Source: Mycobacteroides chelonae
GTDB lineage: Bacteria; Actinomycetota; Actinomycetes; Mycobacteriales; Mycobacteriaceae
Direction: 5' to 3'
Assembly (NCBI RefSeq): GCF_016767715.1
Contig: NZ_CP050145.1
Coordinates: forward strand, 4,712,001 to 4,776,000
Length of the DNA stretch: 64,000 nucleotides
Positions 52,856-61,929 of the stretch are shown here, piece by piece. The notes below the pieces were generated by a model. That model was not told the DNA's origin, ran no database searches, and was given only the letters and a program-made list of their open reading frames with translations. Numbering within the stretch: the first letter of the stretch is position 1; each line of letters opens with the position of its first letter. Made by a program: the position numbers and the translations under genes.

Positions 52856-53435
52856 AGCGCAGTACACCGCGGACGACATCCTGGACGCGGCGCTGGCCCT
52901 GGTGACCTCGGGCGGCCCACCAGCGGCCACCGCCTCCGCCATCAGACGCATCCTCGGAGCACCGTCGGGTTCGATCTATCACCGATTCGCCAGCCGTGAC
53001 GAGCTCATGGCCCGGCTCTGGCTGCGATCGATCGCCCGCTATCAGAACGGGATACTCGCGGCCCTGTGTCTGCCGGATCTCGACGATGCACTTACGGCGA
53101 CCATTGACCACGCCTTCGATTGGACGGCGGCGAACCGCAACGAGGCGCAGCTGCTACTCCAGTACGAGAAGGCCGATTTGGTCGCGCACTGGCCCGACAC
53201 CCTCGCCGCGGAGCTCACGACACTCAACTCACGGGTCCGCACGGCGTTGCGCGAGTACACCGGGCATCGGTTCGGCGCGATCACTCCCGAACTGATCGAC
53301 AAAACGATGTTCGCATTGATCGACATGCCGTACGCAGCGGTGCGCCGTCACCTGCCCAACAGGGGCGAGCCCGCGCCGTGGCTGCGCCAGTTTGTCCGGG
53401 CCAGCGCCCGGGAGCTTCTCGCCCGCGAGAGTTAG
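52845..53435 (+). CDS. TetR/AcrR family transcriptional regulator
   Basis: 196 residues from the GTG at 52845 (MGRKAQYTADDILDAALALV). HTH region: AATASAIRRILGAPSGSIYH then RFASRDELMARLW. The C-terminal domain is helical with no diagnostic motif. It overlaps the thioesterase and probably represses that operon through the dyad at 52412-52435. It ends by overlapping the convergent fadD8-like gene by 4 bases. The open frame continues upstream to 52701, inside the thioesterase, and is not used. Confidence 0.82.
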   Translation: MGRKAQYTADDILDAALALVTSGGPPAATASAIRRILGAPSGSIYHRFASRDELMARLWLRSIARYQNGILAALCLPDLDDALTATIDHAFDWTAANRNEAQLLLQYEKADLVAHWPDTLAAELTTLNSRVRTALREYTGHRFGAITPELIDKTMFALIDMPYAAVRRHLPNRGEPAPWLRQFVRASARELLARES

Positions 53436-55021
53436 ACCGTGGCGTATTTCTGGCGCAGGGCCTTCTTGTCGAGCTTGCCCAGCGCGGTCAGCGGCAACGA
53501 GTCGGCGACGATCACGTGTTTGGGTGACTGCACCGAACCCTTGCGGTCCTTGACCGCGGACTGGATCTCGGACGTCATCTTGGACACCGCGTCGCCGCTG
53601 TGGTCGGCATCCGCACGCAGCACCACGATCGCCGTCACCGCCTCGCCCCATTTCTCATCGGGCACCCCGATGACGCCGACCTGCGCCACCGAGGGATGCT
53701 CGGCGACAACGTCTTCCACCTCTCGTGGGAACACGTTGAAACCACCGGTGACGATCATGTCCTTGGTCCGGTCGACGATGAACCAGAAACCGTCCTCGTC
53801 TTCGCGTGCGACATCGCCGGTGCGCAGCCAGCCGTTCTTGAACGTGTCGGCGGTCTGTTCGGGCAGCCCCCAATAGCCACCCGCCACCAGCGGACCGGCC
53901 ACACAGATCTCGCCGGGCTCACCCTGCTTCACCGGCTGATCGTTCTCGTCGAGCAGCGCCGTGCGCAGGAACGCCGAGGGCCGGCCACAGCTGGAGAGCC
54001 GCTGGGTGTCGTGATCGCCCTTGGCCAGATAGCTGATCACCATGGGCGCTTCGGATTGGCCGAAGTACTGCGCGAAGATCGGCCCGAATCGCTTGATCGC
54101 CTCCGCGAGCCGTACCGGGTTGATGGCCGAGGCGCCGTAGTAGACCGTCTGCAACGACGACAGGTCGCGGGTCTGAGAATCCGGGTGATCCAGCAGCGCA
54201 TAGATCATCGACGGCACCAGCATGGTGGCGGTGATCTTGTGCTCCTCGATTGCCGCCAGCACGGCGCCCGCGTCGAACTTGGGCAGCACCAACATCGATC
54301 CGCCCTTCATCAGGGTCGGCATGAAGAAAGCCGCCCCCGCATGTGAAAGCGGGGTGCACATCAGGAATTTGGGGCGATCCGGCCACTCCCACTCGGCCAG
54401 CTGGATCTGCGTCATGGTGAGAATCGACTGTGAGGTTCCGATGACGCCCTTGGGCTTGCCCGTCGTGCCACCCGTGTAGGTAAGGCCGTTGATGTGATCC
54501 GGCGACAAGTTGATCGGAACCAAAGGCCTCGCCTCGAAGCCTGCGGCCGCGGCAACCAGGTCATGCCCCACCTCAGCCAGCTCAGCGGGCACAGGCCCGA
54601 GCGTCAGCACGCGGGTCAGCGTCGGCACCTTCTCCACCAGGGCGGCGGCACGCTCCACGAACTGCGGCGTGGGGTCGATGACAAGTGTGGTGATCTTGGC
54701 GTCGGCCAGCACGTAGGCATGGTCGTCGAGCGACCCGAGCGGATGCAGCGCGGTACGCCGTGTGCCCAGCAGCTGCCCCGCGCCGATCACCAACAGCACC
54801 TCGGGGCGATTGAGGGCCAGCATGCCCTGACCATCGGTCGGATCGGGCACCAGCGCGGTGAAGGCCTGGATGTACTTGCTGATCTCGTCGGCCATCTGGG
54901 CGCCGGTGAGCGTGACATCCCCGAGCACCAGCGCGGGCGCGCTCGCATTCTTTTTCAGCGCGGCGACCAGCAGGTGCCCGGAGTTGATCGACCCGTGCAG
55001 CGGGTCAAATGAGTCAGGCAT
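53432..55021 (-). CDS. fadD8: fatty-acid-CoA ligase, FadD8-like
   Basis: AMP-forming acyl-CoA synthetase, 529 residues. P-loop LTYTGGTTGKPKGVIGTSQS, A5 segment YYGASAINPVRLAEAIKRF with FGQSEAPMVISY, hinge GWLRTGDVAREDEDGFWFIV then DRTKDMIVTGGFNVFPREVE, and catalytic Lys in PLTALGKLDKKALRQ. It matches M. tuberculosis FadD8 as I recall it. The KstR-type site at 55069-55082, about 50 bases upstream, suggests sterol-linked control; the role in sterol side-chain activation is inference. Confidence 0.85.
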   Translation of the reverse strand: MPDSFDPLHGSINSGHLLVAALKKNASAPALVLGDVTLTGAQMADEISKYIQAFTALVPDPTDGQGMLALNRPEVLLVIGAGQLLGTRRTALHPLGSLDDHAYVLADAKITTLVIDPTPQFVERAAALVEKVPTLTRVLTLGPVPAELAEVGHDLVAAAAGFEARPLVPINLSPDHINGLTYTGGTTGKPKGVIGTSQSILTMTQIQLAEWEWPDRPKFLMCTPLSHAGAAFFMPTLMKGGSMLVLPKFDAGAVLAAIEEHKITATMLVPSMIYALLDHPDSQTRDLSSLQTVYYGASAINPVRLAEAIKRFGPIFAQYFGQSEAPMVISYLAKGDHDTQRLSSCGRPSAFLRTALLDENDQPVKQGEPGEICVAGPLVAGGYWGLPEQTADTFKNGWLRTGDVAREDEDGFWFIVDRTKDMIVTGGFNVFPREVEDVVAEHPSVAQVGVIGVPDEKWGEAVTAIVVLRADADHSGDAVSKMTSEIQSAVKDRKGSVQSPKHVIVADSLPLTALGKLDKKALRQKYATV

Positions 55022-55068
55022 CGCGCTCCTTGAGTGAATAGTCGCCGATCAGGCACTTCGCTCGACGT

Positions 55069-55082
55069 TAGAACATGTTCTA
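55069..55082. promoter_or_regulatory. 14-bp palindrome matching the KstR operator consensus
   Basis: TAGAACATGTTCTA is a perfect palindrome, 48 bases upstream of the fadD8-like start codon. It fits the known KstR consensus TnnAACnnGTTnnA at every fixed position. KstR represses cholesterol-catabolism genes in mycobacteria. The site could be used by fadD8 on the minus strand; the LLM gene is also on the minus strand but lies upstream with its 3' end here, so it is not a target. Confidence 0.75.
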
Positions 55083-55163
55083 GTTTTGGGCAAGAACGTG
55101 CTCACACCCACCTGCATCCCCGCTGCACCGGGGTCAACAGGCGCTGCTCGCGACGGATGCCCC

Positions 55164-56261
55164 TCAGACTGCGGTGAATCCCTTGGCCCGCTGCGCGTCC
55201 TGCGCGCTCCACAGCGTCGACGTGATCTCCGACTTCACCAGCGGGACCACCTCTTCGGCGAATCGGCGCAGGGTGTCCTTCTGCTCCTCGAAGTCGGCCT
55301 CGGGGCTCAACGAAATCGACTGGAACTCGTGACCGAAGGCCTCATGCCACTGAATGATCTTCTCGGCCACGCGTTCCGGCGAACCGGCCAGCACCGGGCC
55401 GCGATCCGCCGCGTCCTCGATGGATTCGAAGGAAGGAAACTTGCCAACGGCCTTCGGGTGGTCCTTGAGCTTGGCCATCTGCGCCAGGCGTGCCTCGTAG
55501 ATCGGCCGGTACTGCGCGATGGCCTGTTTGGTTGTATCCGCCAGGTAGAGCCCTCCCGAACCCGCACCCACGTGCAGATTGGCCGGGTCGTGCCCGTTCT
55601 GCGCGTACAGCTCCCGATACCTGTCGATGAGAATCTTGTAGTTCTCCTTGGGCTGCAAAGCATTTGCGGTGACTATCGGATCGCCCCACTTCGCGGCGAG
55701 TTCAACCGCGAACGTCGAGGTCGCCGACCCATGCCAGATCCGGAACGGCCCGTCGTACGGCCTGGGCAGGGTTGTCGCGTCGGCCAGCGGATGCCGGTGC
55801 GTGCCCGTCCAGTCGACGTGTTCCTCGCGCAGTAGCCGCCGTAGCAGCTCATAATTCTCTTGCAAGTACTCATACTGCTTGGCGATATCCAGCCCCATCA
55901 ACGGGTACTGCCGGTCTTCATTGCCCTTCCCGATGACGATCTCGAGCCGGCCGCGGCTCAGCTGGTCGATGGTGGCGAAGTCCTCCGCCGCACGCACCGG
56001 GTCCAAGAGGGAGAGCACCGTAACGCCGGTGGACAACAGGATCCGTTCGGTCGCCGCAGCCACCGCTCCCAGCAGTACCGTGGGCGCCGAAGACAGCACG
56101 TCTCCCGCATGCCGCTCCCCGACTGCAAAGGAATCCAAACCCAGGCTTTCAGCCAAGACCGCGGTCTCGACCACGCGGTTCAGCCGGTCGGCGGCGGGCG
56201 CCAATGCCCCCGTGGCGGGGTTCGGCAGATAGAAGACAATGTCGAGAAGCTGAAAGCGCAT
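55164..56261 (-). CDS. LLM class flavin-dependent (F420 or FMN) oxidoreductase
   Basis: 365 residues from the ATG at 56261 (MRFQLLDIVFYLPNPATG); the frame is open to 56447 but this start matches the family. Luciferase-like TIM barrel: FAVGERHAGDVLSSAPTVLL, ILLSTGVTVLSLLDPVRAAED, RLEIVIGKGNE and LHVGAGSGGLYLAD. Resembles FMN-type alkane/nitroalkane-like monooxygenases; cofactor and substrate are unknown. Divergent from the VOC protein, with an inverted repeat CGGACC-CC-GGTCCG (56280-56293) between them. Confidence 0.82.
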   Translation of the reverse strand: MRFQLLDIVFYLPNPATGALAPAADRLNRVVETAVLAESLGLDSFAVGERHAGDVLSSAPTVLLGAVAAATERILLSTGVTVLSLLDPVRAAEDFATIDQLSRGRLEIVIGKGNEDRQYPLMGLDIAKQYEYLQENYELLRRLLREEHVDWTGTHRHPLADATTLPRPYDGPFRIWHGSATSTFAVELAAKWGDPIVTANALQPKENYKILIDRYRELYAQNGHDPANLHVGAGSGGLYLADTTKQAIAQYRPIYEARLAQMAKLKDHPKAVGKFPSFESIEDAADRGPVLAGSPERVAEKIIQWHEAFGHEFQSISLSPEADFEEQKDTLRRFAEEVVPLVKSEITSTLWSAQDAQRAKGFTAV

Positions 56262-56312
56262 ATCGTCAGTATGCCGAAACGGACCCCGGTCCGGCAGGGA
56301 GGAAATGTTCTG

Positions 56313-56972
56313 ATGATCACCGAACTGGACTCGGTGCTTCTCGACGTTCCAAATCTCGCTGACGCAAAGGCTGCCTATGCGCGGCTGCTCGGAACGGACA
56401 CTCCGCACCCCCAGCTCCATCTCGGGCTCCCGGATTGGGCAATGCACCCCGGGTTGCTGTTCGGCGTCGCAGACCTGTCGTCCGCGGCGCGGACGGTCGA
56501 TCGCCGCGGCCTAGCACTGGCCTCGCACGGAGAGCTCGTAGCAGGACAGGCCGACGGACTCACCCTGGGACTACGCGCGCGACCGGCAACACACGCGGCC
56601 CCGATGAGCGAGCAGATCGATCACCTGGTGCTGTTCTCCCCCAATCGCGACAGGATCATCGCGACGCTCTGCGGACGGCTCGGCTTCGATCTGCGCCTGG
56701 ACCGCATGCAGTCGTGGGGCGTACACCAACTGTTTTTCCGCTGCGCGGGCCTGGTGGTTGAGGTGGTGCTGCGCGATGACGACCCCGCCGGACCCGACTC
56801 ACTGTGGGGAATCGCCTGGCGCACCAATGATATTGACGCCTCGCATGCTCGGCTAACGGATGCCGACGTCACTCTCAGTGCCATCCGAGACGGCCACAAG
56901 CCAGGCACCAGAGTCGCGACGGTCAAAGATCCAGGGCTGGCAGTCCCCACAATTTTGATTGAACAGCGCTAG
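56313..56972 (+). CDS. VOC family (glyoxalase/bleomycin resistance/dioxygenase fold) protein
   Basis: 219 residues from the ATG at 56313, which follows GGGAGGAAA by nine bases. Two VOC-type modules: residues 1-90 (LDSVLLDVPNLADAKAAYAR) and about 100-219 (IDHLVLFSPNRDRIIATLCG). The metal His/Glu are partly present (HLVLF; FRCAGLVVEVVLRDD). Function unknown; divergent from the LLM oxidoreductase, so the two may act on one compound. The frame opens well upstream on the opposite side of the LLM gene, which I do not use. Confidence 0.75.
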   Translation: MITELDSVLLDVPNLADAKAAYARLLGTDTPHPQLHLGLPDWAMHPGLLFGVADLSSAARTVDRRGLALASHGELVAGQADGLTLGLRARPATHAAPMSEQIDHLVLFSPNRDRIIATLCGRLGFDLRLDRMQSWGVHQLFFRCAGLVVEVVLRDDDPAGPDSLWGIAWRTNDIDASHARLTDADVTLSAIRDGHKPGTRVATVKDPGLAVPTILIEQR

Positions 56973-56993
56973 CCGCCGACTAGGTTGGGGTCT

Positions 56994-57878
56994 ATGACGA
57001 CTCCGAACCCGGGAAGCTGGCAACCCGACCCCGACGGACGATTCGAGTTCCGCTGGCACGACGGTCACCGCTGGACGGATCAGGTAGCCCATCAGGGAAA
57101 AGTCAGTTCAGCTCCGCTAGGAGGCTCCGCACCGGCCGCCCCACAGCCCAGCCCATCAACCCAAGCCGCACAACCGGCAGCACAGGCCCAACCTCTCGGA
57201 GACCAATTCTCAGGTATCAGTGGAGATTTGGTGGACGGCCGCTTTAGCGAGAATGAGGCGAAACCAATCTCGAACCAGAACGCCAAACTGTTGCGCGTTC
57301 GTCTTGGCGAGCCATTCCTGGCGCGTCAAGGATCAATGGTGGCCTACCAGGGCAATGTCGATTTCGCCTTCGAAGGCGGCGGTGCGGCGAAGTTCTTGAA
57401 GAAGGCAATCACCGGAGAAGGCTTGCCGCTCATGCGGTGTTCGGGCCAGGGCGACGTATTCCTGGCCGAGCGCGCCTTCGACGTTCATCTACTAAACCTC
57501 AACAACGCGGGCCTTTCGATCAGCGGCAAGAACGTGCTGGCCTTCTCGGCAGGCCTGAACTGGAACATCGAGCGGGTCAAGGGCGCCAGCATGGTCACCG
57601 GCGGCCTGTTCAACACGACATTGAGGGGAACAGGGTGGGTGGCCTTGACTACCGACGGTCCGCCGGTGGTGCTCAATGCCGCAGAGGCGCCGACATTCGC
57701 CGACACGAACGCCGTGGTGGCGTGGTCGGCCAACCTTCAGACACAGCTCAAGACGAGCTTCAAGGCCGGCGCCCTCATTGGCCGCGGTTCGGGCGAGGCA
57801 CTCCAAGTCTCATTCCAGGGCCAGGGATTTGTCATCGTGCAACCATCCGAGGGCGTTCCTGTTGTCACCGCCGGCTAG
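56994..57878 (+). CDS. DUF2510 plus AIM24 family protein
   Basis: About 294 residues from the ATG at 56994. N-terminal DUF2510 repeat (SWQPDPDGRFEFRWHDGHRW) followed by an Ala/Pro/Gln linker and an AIM24-like beta-helix region (LLRVRLGEPFLARQGSMVAY, SGKNVLAFSAGLNWNIERV, GEALQVSFQGQGFVIVQPSE). AIM24 proteins form a TRAP-like structure of unknown role. The combination occurs in actinobacteria. Ends 4 bases inside the convergent IclR gene. Confidence 0.82.
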   Translation: MTTPNPGSWQPDPDGRFEFRWHDGHRWTDQVAHQGKVSSAPLGGSAPAAPQPSPSTQAAQPAAQAQPLGDQFSGISGDLVDGRFSENEAKPISNQNAKLLRVRLGEPFLARQGSMVAYQGNVDFAFEGGGAAKFLKKAITGEGLPLMRCSGQGDVFLAERAFDVHLLNLNNAGLSISGKNVLAFSAGLNWNIERVKGASMVTGGLFNTTLRGTGWVALTTDGPPVVLNAAEAPTFADTNAVVAWSANLQTQLKTSFKAGALIGRGSGEALQVSFQGQGFVIVQPSEGVPVVTAG

Positions 57879-58732
57879 AGAGTCATCAGCCCCGAAAGCT
57901 CCCGGGCCCCCCGGGTCAACGTCGTGATCAGTACTTCTCGCTCCGCGCGGGTCGCACTGGGCAGCAGCGGCCCCAGCTGAAGTTCGTAGGCGGCATCGGC
58001 ACCCACGAAGATGGGCGCCGCTAGATAGCTGATCGGCAGCACATCGTCGGATACCAGCTCGTCGCGCGAGTACAGACGCGAGGTGAGCCGGGACAACTGT
58101 CGCAACAGCCGCTCGCGGAGCGCCGCCTCCATCACCTCCGAGCCCACCGAACCGAGCAGATCCGAGAGCAGATCAACCATCCCGGTGTCGTCATGGTCGG
58201 GGCGGTAGATCACGTATCCGCAGTCGGAAACCTGCCGCAGAAGCCGCTGGCCGGAACGCGCGCTCAAGCCGCGGGCGGTGCCGAGCCACTGCGCGCGTTC
58301 TTCCGATGAACGCCAGGGCATCACGGCCGAACCCGCGGGAAAGGCCAGCGGTATCGTCTGCCCGACCGCGAATCCGGTGACAGCCCTGTGTCCCGCTTGC
58401 GCCTTGGCGACGATCGTCAATGTCTTCGGACTGATTCGGCTGATGGTCGCCCCCGCCTGTGCTGCCCCGGCGATTCGGCCCAGCACGTCCTGAACCTCGC
58501 GGGGCATGGTCGCCTCAACCGCACGTGGCATCGCCGGCCCAACCCGATAACGAAGCTCACCATCGCGCGTCAACCATCCCGCCGATTCCAGCTCGTTCAC
58601 CACGGCGGTGGCGGTGGCACGGGGAATACCTGTACTTGTGGCGATCTCGCTCAGCGATTTGGGTTGTGTTGCAGTAGCGAGCATTTCCACGATTCTTATG
58701 ACGCGTGCGGTCGGCGGTGAAATGGTCGGCAT
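57875..58732 (-). CDS. IclR family transcriptional regulator
   Basis: 285 residues. N-terminal winged HTH ([38 protein letters not shown]) and a C-terminal effector domain. It differs from classical IclR in the divergent C-terminal sequence ([20 protein letters not shown]). Divergent from the SDR/dehydrogenase pair, with two TCGA-n-ATTCG sites between (58779-58813), so it likely controls that operon. Effector unknown. Confidence 0.85.
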   Translation of the reverse strand: MPTISPPTARVIRIVEMLATATQPKSLSEIATSTGIPRATATAVVNELESAGWLTRDGELRYRVGPAMPRAVEATMPREVQDVLGRIAGAAQAGATISRISPKTLTIVAKAQAGHRAVTGFAVGQTIPLAFPAGSAVMPWRSSEERAQWLGTARGLSARSGQRLLRQVSDCGYVIYRPDHDDTGMVDLLSDLLGSVGSEVMEAALRERLLRQLSRLTSRLYSRDELVSDDVLPISYLAAPIFVGADAAYELQLGPLLPSATRAEREVLITTLTRGARELSGLMTL

Positions 58733-58778
58733 AGGTTCCCTCCCTCTTGCGCGTTGCAGTGCCCAGGTCTACAGTGCA

Positions 58779-58813
58779 TCGACTATTCGCCCCAAGGTAG
58801 TCGAATATTCGAC
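58779..58813. promoter_or_regulatory. paired IclR-type operator
   Basis: GTCGAATATTCGAC at 58800-58813 is a perfect 14-bp palindrome. A second, imperfect copy TCGACTATTCG starts at 58779, 22 bases (two helical turns) away. Both lie in the 93-base region between the IclR gene and the SDR start at 58826, and the downstream copy sits just ahead of GGAGG (58816-58820). The spacing fits cooperative binding of dimers. Confidence 0.65.
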
Positions 58814-58825
58814 ACGGAGGTAGAC

Positions 58826-59617
58826 ATGATTCTGGACCGCTTTAGGCTCGACGGCAACGTCGCGATCGTTACCGGCGCGGGTCGTGGACTGGGCGCGGCG
58901 ATCGCGGAGGCGTTCGCGCAGGCGGGTGCCGATGTGCTGATCGCCTCGCGTACCGAATCCCAACTGCACGAGGTCGCCGCGAAGGTGGCTGCTGCGGGAC
59001 GCCAGGCCGAGGTCGTCGTGGCCGATCTGTCCGATACCGAAGCATCTGCCTCCCTGGCACAGAAGGCCGTCGACCGGTTCGGGCGACTCGACATCGTAGT
59101 CAACAATGTGGGCGGCACCATGCCGAAACCCTTCTTGGACACTACTAACGACGACCTCGCCGAGGCCTTCTCGTTCAACGTTCTCAACGGTCACGCACTG
59201 TTACGTACCGCGGTGCCGCATCTACTCAAGTCTGACAACGCTTCGGTCATCAACATCACGTCCACCATGGGCCGGCTTCCGGGCCGCGCCTTCCTCGGAT
59301 ACTGTACCGCCAAGGGTGCGCTTGCGCACTACACCCGCACGGCTGCAATGGATTTGAGTCCGAGAATCCGCGTCAACGGCATCGCCCCCGGCTCTATACT
59401 CACCTCTGCACTGGAGGTCGTGGCGGGCAACGACGAAGTGCGCGGGACCCTCGAAAAGAACACGCCACTACACCGGCTGGGCGATCCGGCCGATATCGCG
59501 GCGGCCGCAATCTATCTCGCATCGCCAGCCGGCAGCTTTCTCACCGGCAAGGTCCTCGAAGTCGATGGCGGCCTCATCGCACCCAATCTCGACATTCCCC
59601 TACCCGACCTCGCCTGA
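58826..59617 (+). CDS. short-chain dehydrogenase/reductase
   Basis: 263 residues from the ATG at 58826, behind a perfect GGAGG. Cofactor loop [25 protein letters not shown] motif, catalytic Ser ([11 protein letters not shown]) and Tyr/Lys reading [13 protein letters not shown], so the usual YxxxK is YCTAK. Classical SDR, substrate unknown. 22 bases before the DHDPR-like gene, forming a two-gene operon under the IclR site. Confidence 0.85.
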   Translation: MILDRFRLDGNVAIVTGAGRGLGAAIAEAFAQAGADVLIASRTESQLHEVAAKVAAAGRQAEVVVADLSDTEASASLAQKAVDRFGRLDIVVNNVGGTMPKPFLDTTNDDLAEAFSFNVLNGHALLRTAVPHLLKSDNASVINITSTMGRLPGRAFLGYCTAKGALAHYTRTAAMDLSPRIRVNGIAPGSILTSALEVVAGNDEVRGTLEKNTPLHRLGDPADIAAAAIYLASPAGSFLTGKVLEVDGGLIAPNLDIPLPDLA

Positions 59618-59639
59618 CTACTTCCAGAAGGAACCTGAT

Positions 59640-60713
59640 ATGACGAAGACACGTGTAGCCGTCTGGGGCACAGGAAATGTCGGCCAGCATGCGCTCGCCG
59701 GGGTAATCACCGACCCGACCATGGAACTCGTCGGCGTATGGGTGTCCGGAGCCAACAAGGCCGGAAAAGACGCCGGTGAGCTGGCCGGGCTCGCCACCAC
59801 CACCGGTGTCGCCGCGACCACCGATGCCACCGAGATCTTGGCACTCAAGCCCGACTGCGTGGTGTACACCGCTATGACCGACAACCGCCTGATGGAGGCG
59901 ATCGAGGACTTGCGCTCGATCCTGGCAGCCGGTATCAACGTCGCCGCCAGCGCGCCGGTGTTTCTGCAGTATCCGTGGGGCGTCCTGCCGGATAACATGC
60001 TGGAACCCATCGAAGCCGCAGCACGGGAAGGCAACTCGTCGATCTTTGTCGGTGGTATCGATCCTGGTTTTGCCAACGACCTGCTGCCGCTGGCGCTCAT
60101 GGGTACCTGCCAGCACGTCGATCAGGTGCGCTGTATCGAGATCGTCGACTACGCGACGTACGACAGCGCAACGGTGATGTTCGACGTCATGGGCTTTGGT
60201 AGGCCGATGGACGAGACCCCCCTCTTGCTGCAGCCGGGAGTACTGTCGCTGGCCTGGGGTTCGGTGGTGAGGCAGCTCGCGGCCGGTCTGGGCATCGAAT
60301 TGGACGAGGTCACCGAGAAGTACGAAAAGCTATCCGCACCTGAGGATTTCGATATCTCATCGGGACATATCCCCGCGGGCACCATGGCCGCGCTGCACTT
60401 CGAGGTTCGTGGGATGAAGGGCGGCAATGTGGTGACGGTCCTTGAGCACTTCACCCGCCTGCGCGAGGATCTAGCGCCGGACTGGCCACAGCCCGCACAC
60501 GAGGGTGGCACCTATCGTGTCGAGATCACCGGGGAGCCCAGCTACATACTGGATTTGGGATCGTTCAGCGCACACGGTGATCACAACTACGCCAATCTGA
60601 TCGCGACGGCGATGCGCGTGGTCAACGCGGTACCTGCCGTCGTCGCAGCCGATGCGGGTATCCGCACTACTTTGGACCTACCGCTGATCACGGGAAAGGG
60701 GCGCGCGCGATAG
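59640..60713 (+). CDS. dihydrodipicolinate reductase-like / nat-AmDH-type NAD(P)-dependent dehydrogenase
   Basis: 357 residues starting MTKTRVAVWGTGNVGQHALA. Rossmann loop VWGTGNVGQHALAG, then DCVVYTAMTDNRLMEAIEDL and SIFVGGIDPGFANDLLPLAL, which places it with the DHDPR-like group that includes native amine dehydrogenases, not with true DapB (no KKHHH-type lysine-pathway motif seen). Its 3' end overlaps the convergent membrane-protein gene by 36 bases. Substrate unknown, perhaps a ketone or amine made or used by the SDR. Confidence 0.75.
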   Translation: MTKTRVAVWGTGNVGQHALAGVITDPTMELVGVWVSGANKAGKDAGELAGLATTTGVAATTDATEILALKPDCVVYTAMTDNRLMEAIEDLRSILAAGINVAASAPVFLQYPWGVLPDNMLEPIEAAAREGNSSIFVGGIDPGFANDLLPLALMGTCQHVDQVRCIEIVDYATYDSATVMFDVMGFGRPMDETPLLLQPGVLSLAWGSVVRQLAAGLGIELDEVTEKYEKLSAPEDFDISSGHIPAGTMAALHFEVRGMKGGNVVTVLEHFTRLREDLAPDWPQPAHEGGTYRVEITGEPSYILDLGSFSAHGDHNYANLIATAMRVVNAVPAVVAADAGIRTTLDLPLITGKGRAR

Positions 60714-61196
60714 CGTTCGGGCAATGCTCCCGGCGTGAATCCAGTTGCCCAGCCACACCGGCATCGCGAGCGCACCGCCAACCAATCCAAGCGGCCCGGG
60801 GAGCAGTGAAACGATTTGCAATGCGCACCACGCTAAACCCGTTGCACGCCAGATATTTCGATTGATATCGCTAATGGTCGGCGATGCCGCAAGGCTTCCG
60901 GCGATGTCGTTGACGATGAAGAAGTCTTCAACGAAGTTGAAGGGCGGGGCGAACATCAACCACACCGACCGAGGAGACCGCGTGCGCCCCCATTCGGGTA
61001 GGCGCACGAGAATGCGCTGCAGGGTAAGGCAATAGAGAGCCACCAGGCCGAAGAACGTCACGATGGTGGTCACCGCTGCCACTGGGCCGGTTGCGGTGAT
61101 TTCCCCGAGAATTCCCGATCCCCACCGCGGCGCCCATAGCGGCTGTAGCAGCAGTGCTACCACCGGGATGGTGAGCACCACGGTCCATGCACGCAT
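60678..61196 (-). CDS. hypothetical membrane protein
   Basis: 172 residues with four hydrophobic segments: VVLTIPVVALLLQPLW, VAAVTTIVTFFGLVALYCL, GLAWCALQIVSLLPGPLGLVG and ALAMPVWLGNW. A conserved-looking loop PPFNFVEDFFIVNDI lies between helices. Family not recognised. It overlaps the DHDPR-like gene at its 3' end by 36 bases in opposite direction, and lies 37 bases after the TetR gene, so it may be read with it. Confidence 0.55.
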   Translation of the reverse strand: MRAWTVVLTIPVVALLLQPLWAPRWGSGILGEITATGPVAAVTTIVTFFGLVALYCLTLQRILVRLPEWGRTRSPRSVWLMFAPPFNFVEDFFIVNDIAGSLAASPTISDINRNIWRATGLAWCALQIVSLLPGPLGLVGGALAMPVWLGNWIHAGSIARTLSRAPLSRDQR

Positions 61197-61233
61197 CAGC
61201 AGACCCTACTGGCGGCTCTTGCGTGGCGGAGGA

Positions 61234-61809
61234 TTACGGCGCGGTGCCGGCGGGGACGTACAGCCTGATGAGCTCTGCCAGCCGCTCACCGACGTCGTCG
61301 AGCGTCTCCGTCGACTGCGCGGCGATCGACATGATGACGGCGCCTTCGATCGCCGCGATCATGGTCCGGGCCAGCGAGCGTGCCGCCTCGGCAGCCACGT
61401 GATAGCGCGTAAGCCGCTCGGTGAGAATGGTCTGCCAATCCTCGAATGCATCCGCCGCCACCGCCGAGGCCTCGGGCGCCTCGGTGCGTCCCAGCACGGC
61501 GGCGACGATCGGGCACCCCGCCTGCATCTCGGTTTCGCCGAGTTGCGCCTTCCACAGTTCGATGAACAACTGAATGCCGTGTGCCGGATCGATATCGTCA
61601 CCGGCCGCCTTGATGATGGCCGTCAGCTCTTGTCCCGCGAGGCGGGTCGCCTCGGCGACCAGTTCCTGCTTACCGCCGGGAAAGTTGAGGTAGATGGTTC
61701 TCCGTGACACACCGCTGTCTTCCAGCAGTGCGTTGAGACCGGTTCCCGCGACGCCCCGGCGCCGCACCAGACCCGTCACGCTAGCGATCAACGTGTCACG
61801 TGCCGACAT
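61234..61809 (-). CDS. TetR/AcrR family regulator, LmrA/YxaF-type
   Basis: 191 residues. HTH region: GVAGTGLNALLEDSGVSRRT then IYLNFPGGKQELVAEA; C-terminal QAGCPIVAAVLG matches the GCP signature of the LmrA/YxaF group, which usually controls quinone- or flavin-related detoxification and efflux genes. Divergent from the old yellow enzyme by 120 bases, with an imperfect dyad at 61899-61916. Likely represses that operon and perhaps itself. Confidence 0.83.
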   Translation of the reverse strand: MSARDTLIASVTGLVRRRGVAGTGLNALLEDSGVSRRTIYLNFPGGKQELVAEATRLAGQELTAIIKAAGDDIDPAHGIQLFIELWKAQLGETEMQAGCPIVAAVLGRTEAPEASAVAADAFEDWQTILTERLTRYHVAAEAARSLARTMIAAIEGAVIMSIAAQSTETLDDVGERLAELIRLYVPAGTAP

Positions 61810-61898
61810 CCTGCCCGCCTCCCAACTTGTCAGGTGTTAACTATACCGCTCAGTCTACCGAGTCGCCGCCGGGCCCGGGCATTTATCGGAACATTGCG

Positions 61899-61916
61899 GT
61901 AAACCAATCGGTGTAC
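61899..61916. promoter_or_regulatory. dyad upstream of the old yellow enzyme operon
   Basis: GTAAACC (61899-61905) and GGTGTAC (61910-61916) form a dyad with one mismatch and a 4-base centre, 13 bases before the GTG start at 61930. Spacing and AT/GC pattern resemble operators of LmrA/YxaF-type regulators, one of which is encoded divergently. Evidence is moderate because of the mismatch. Confidence 0.4.
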
Positions 61917-61929
61917 TACCGTCGGCCGG

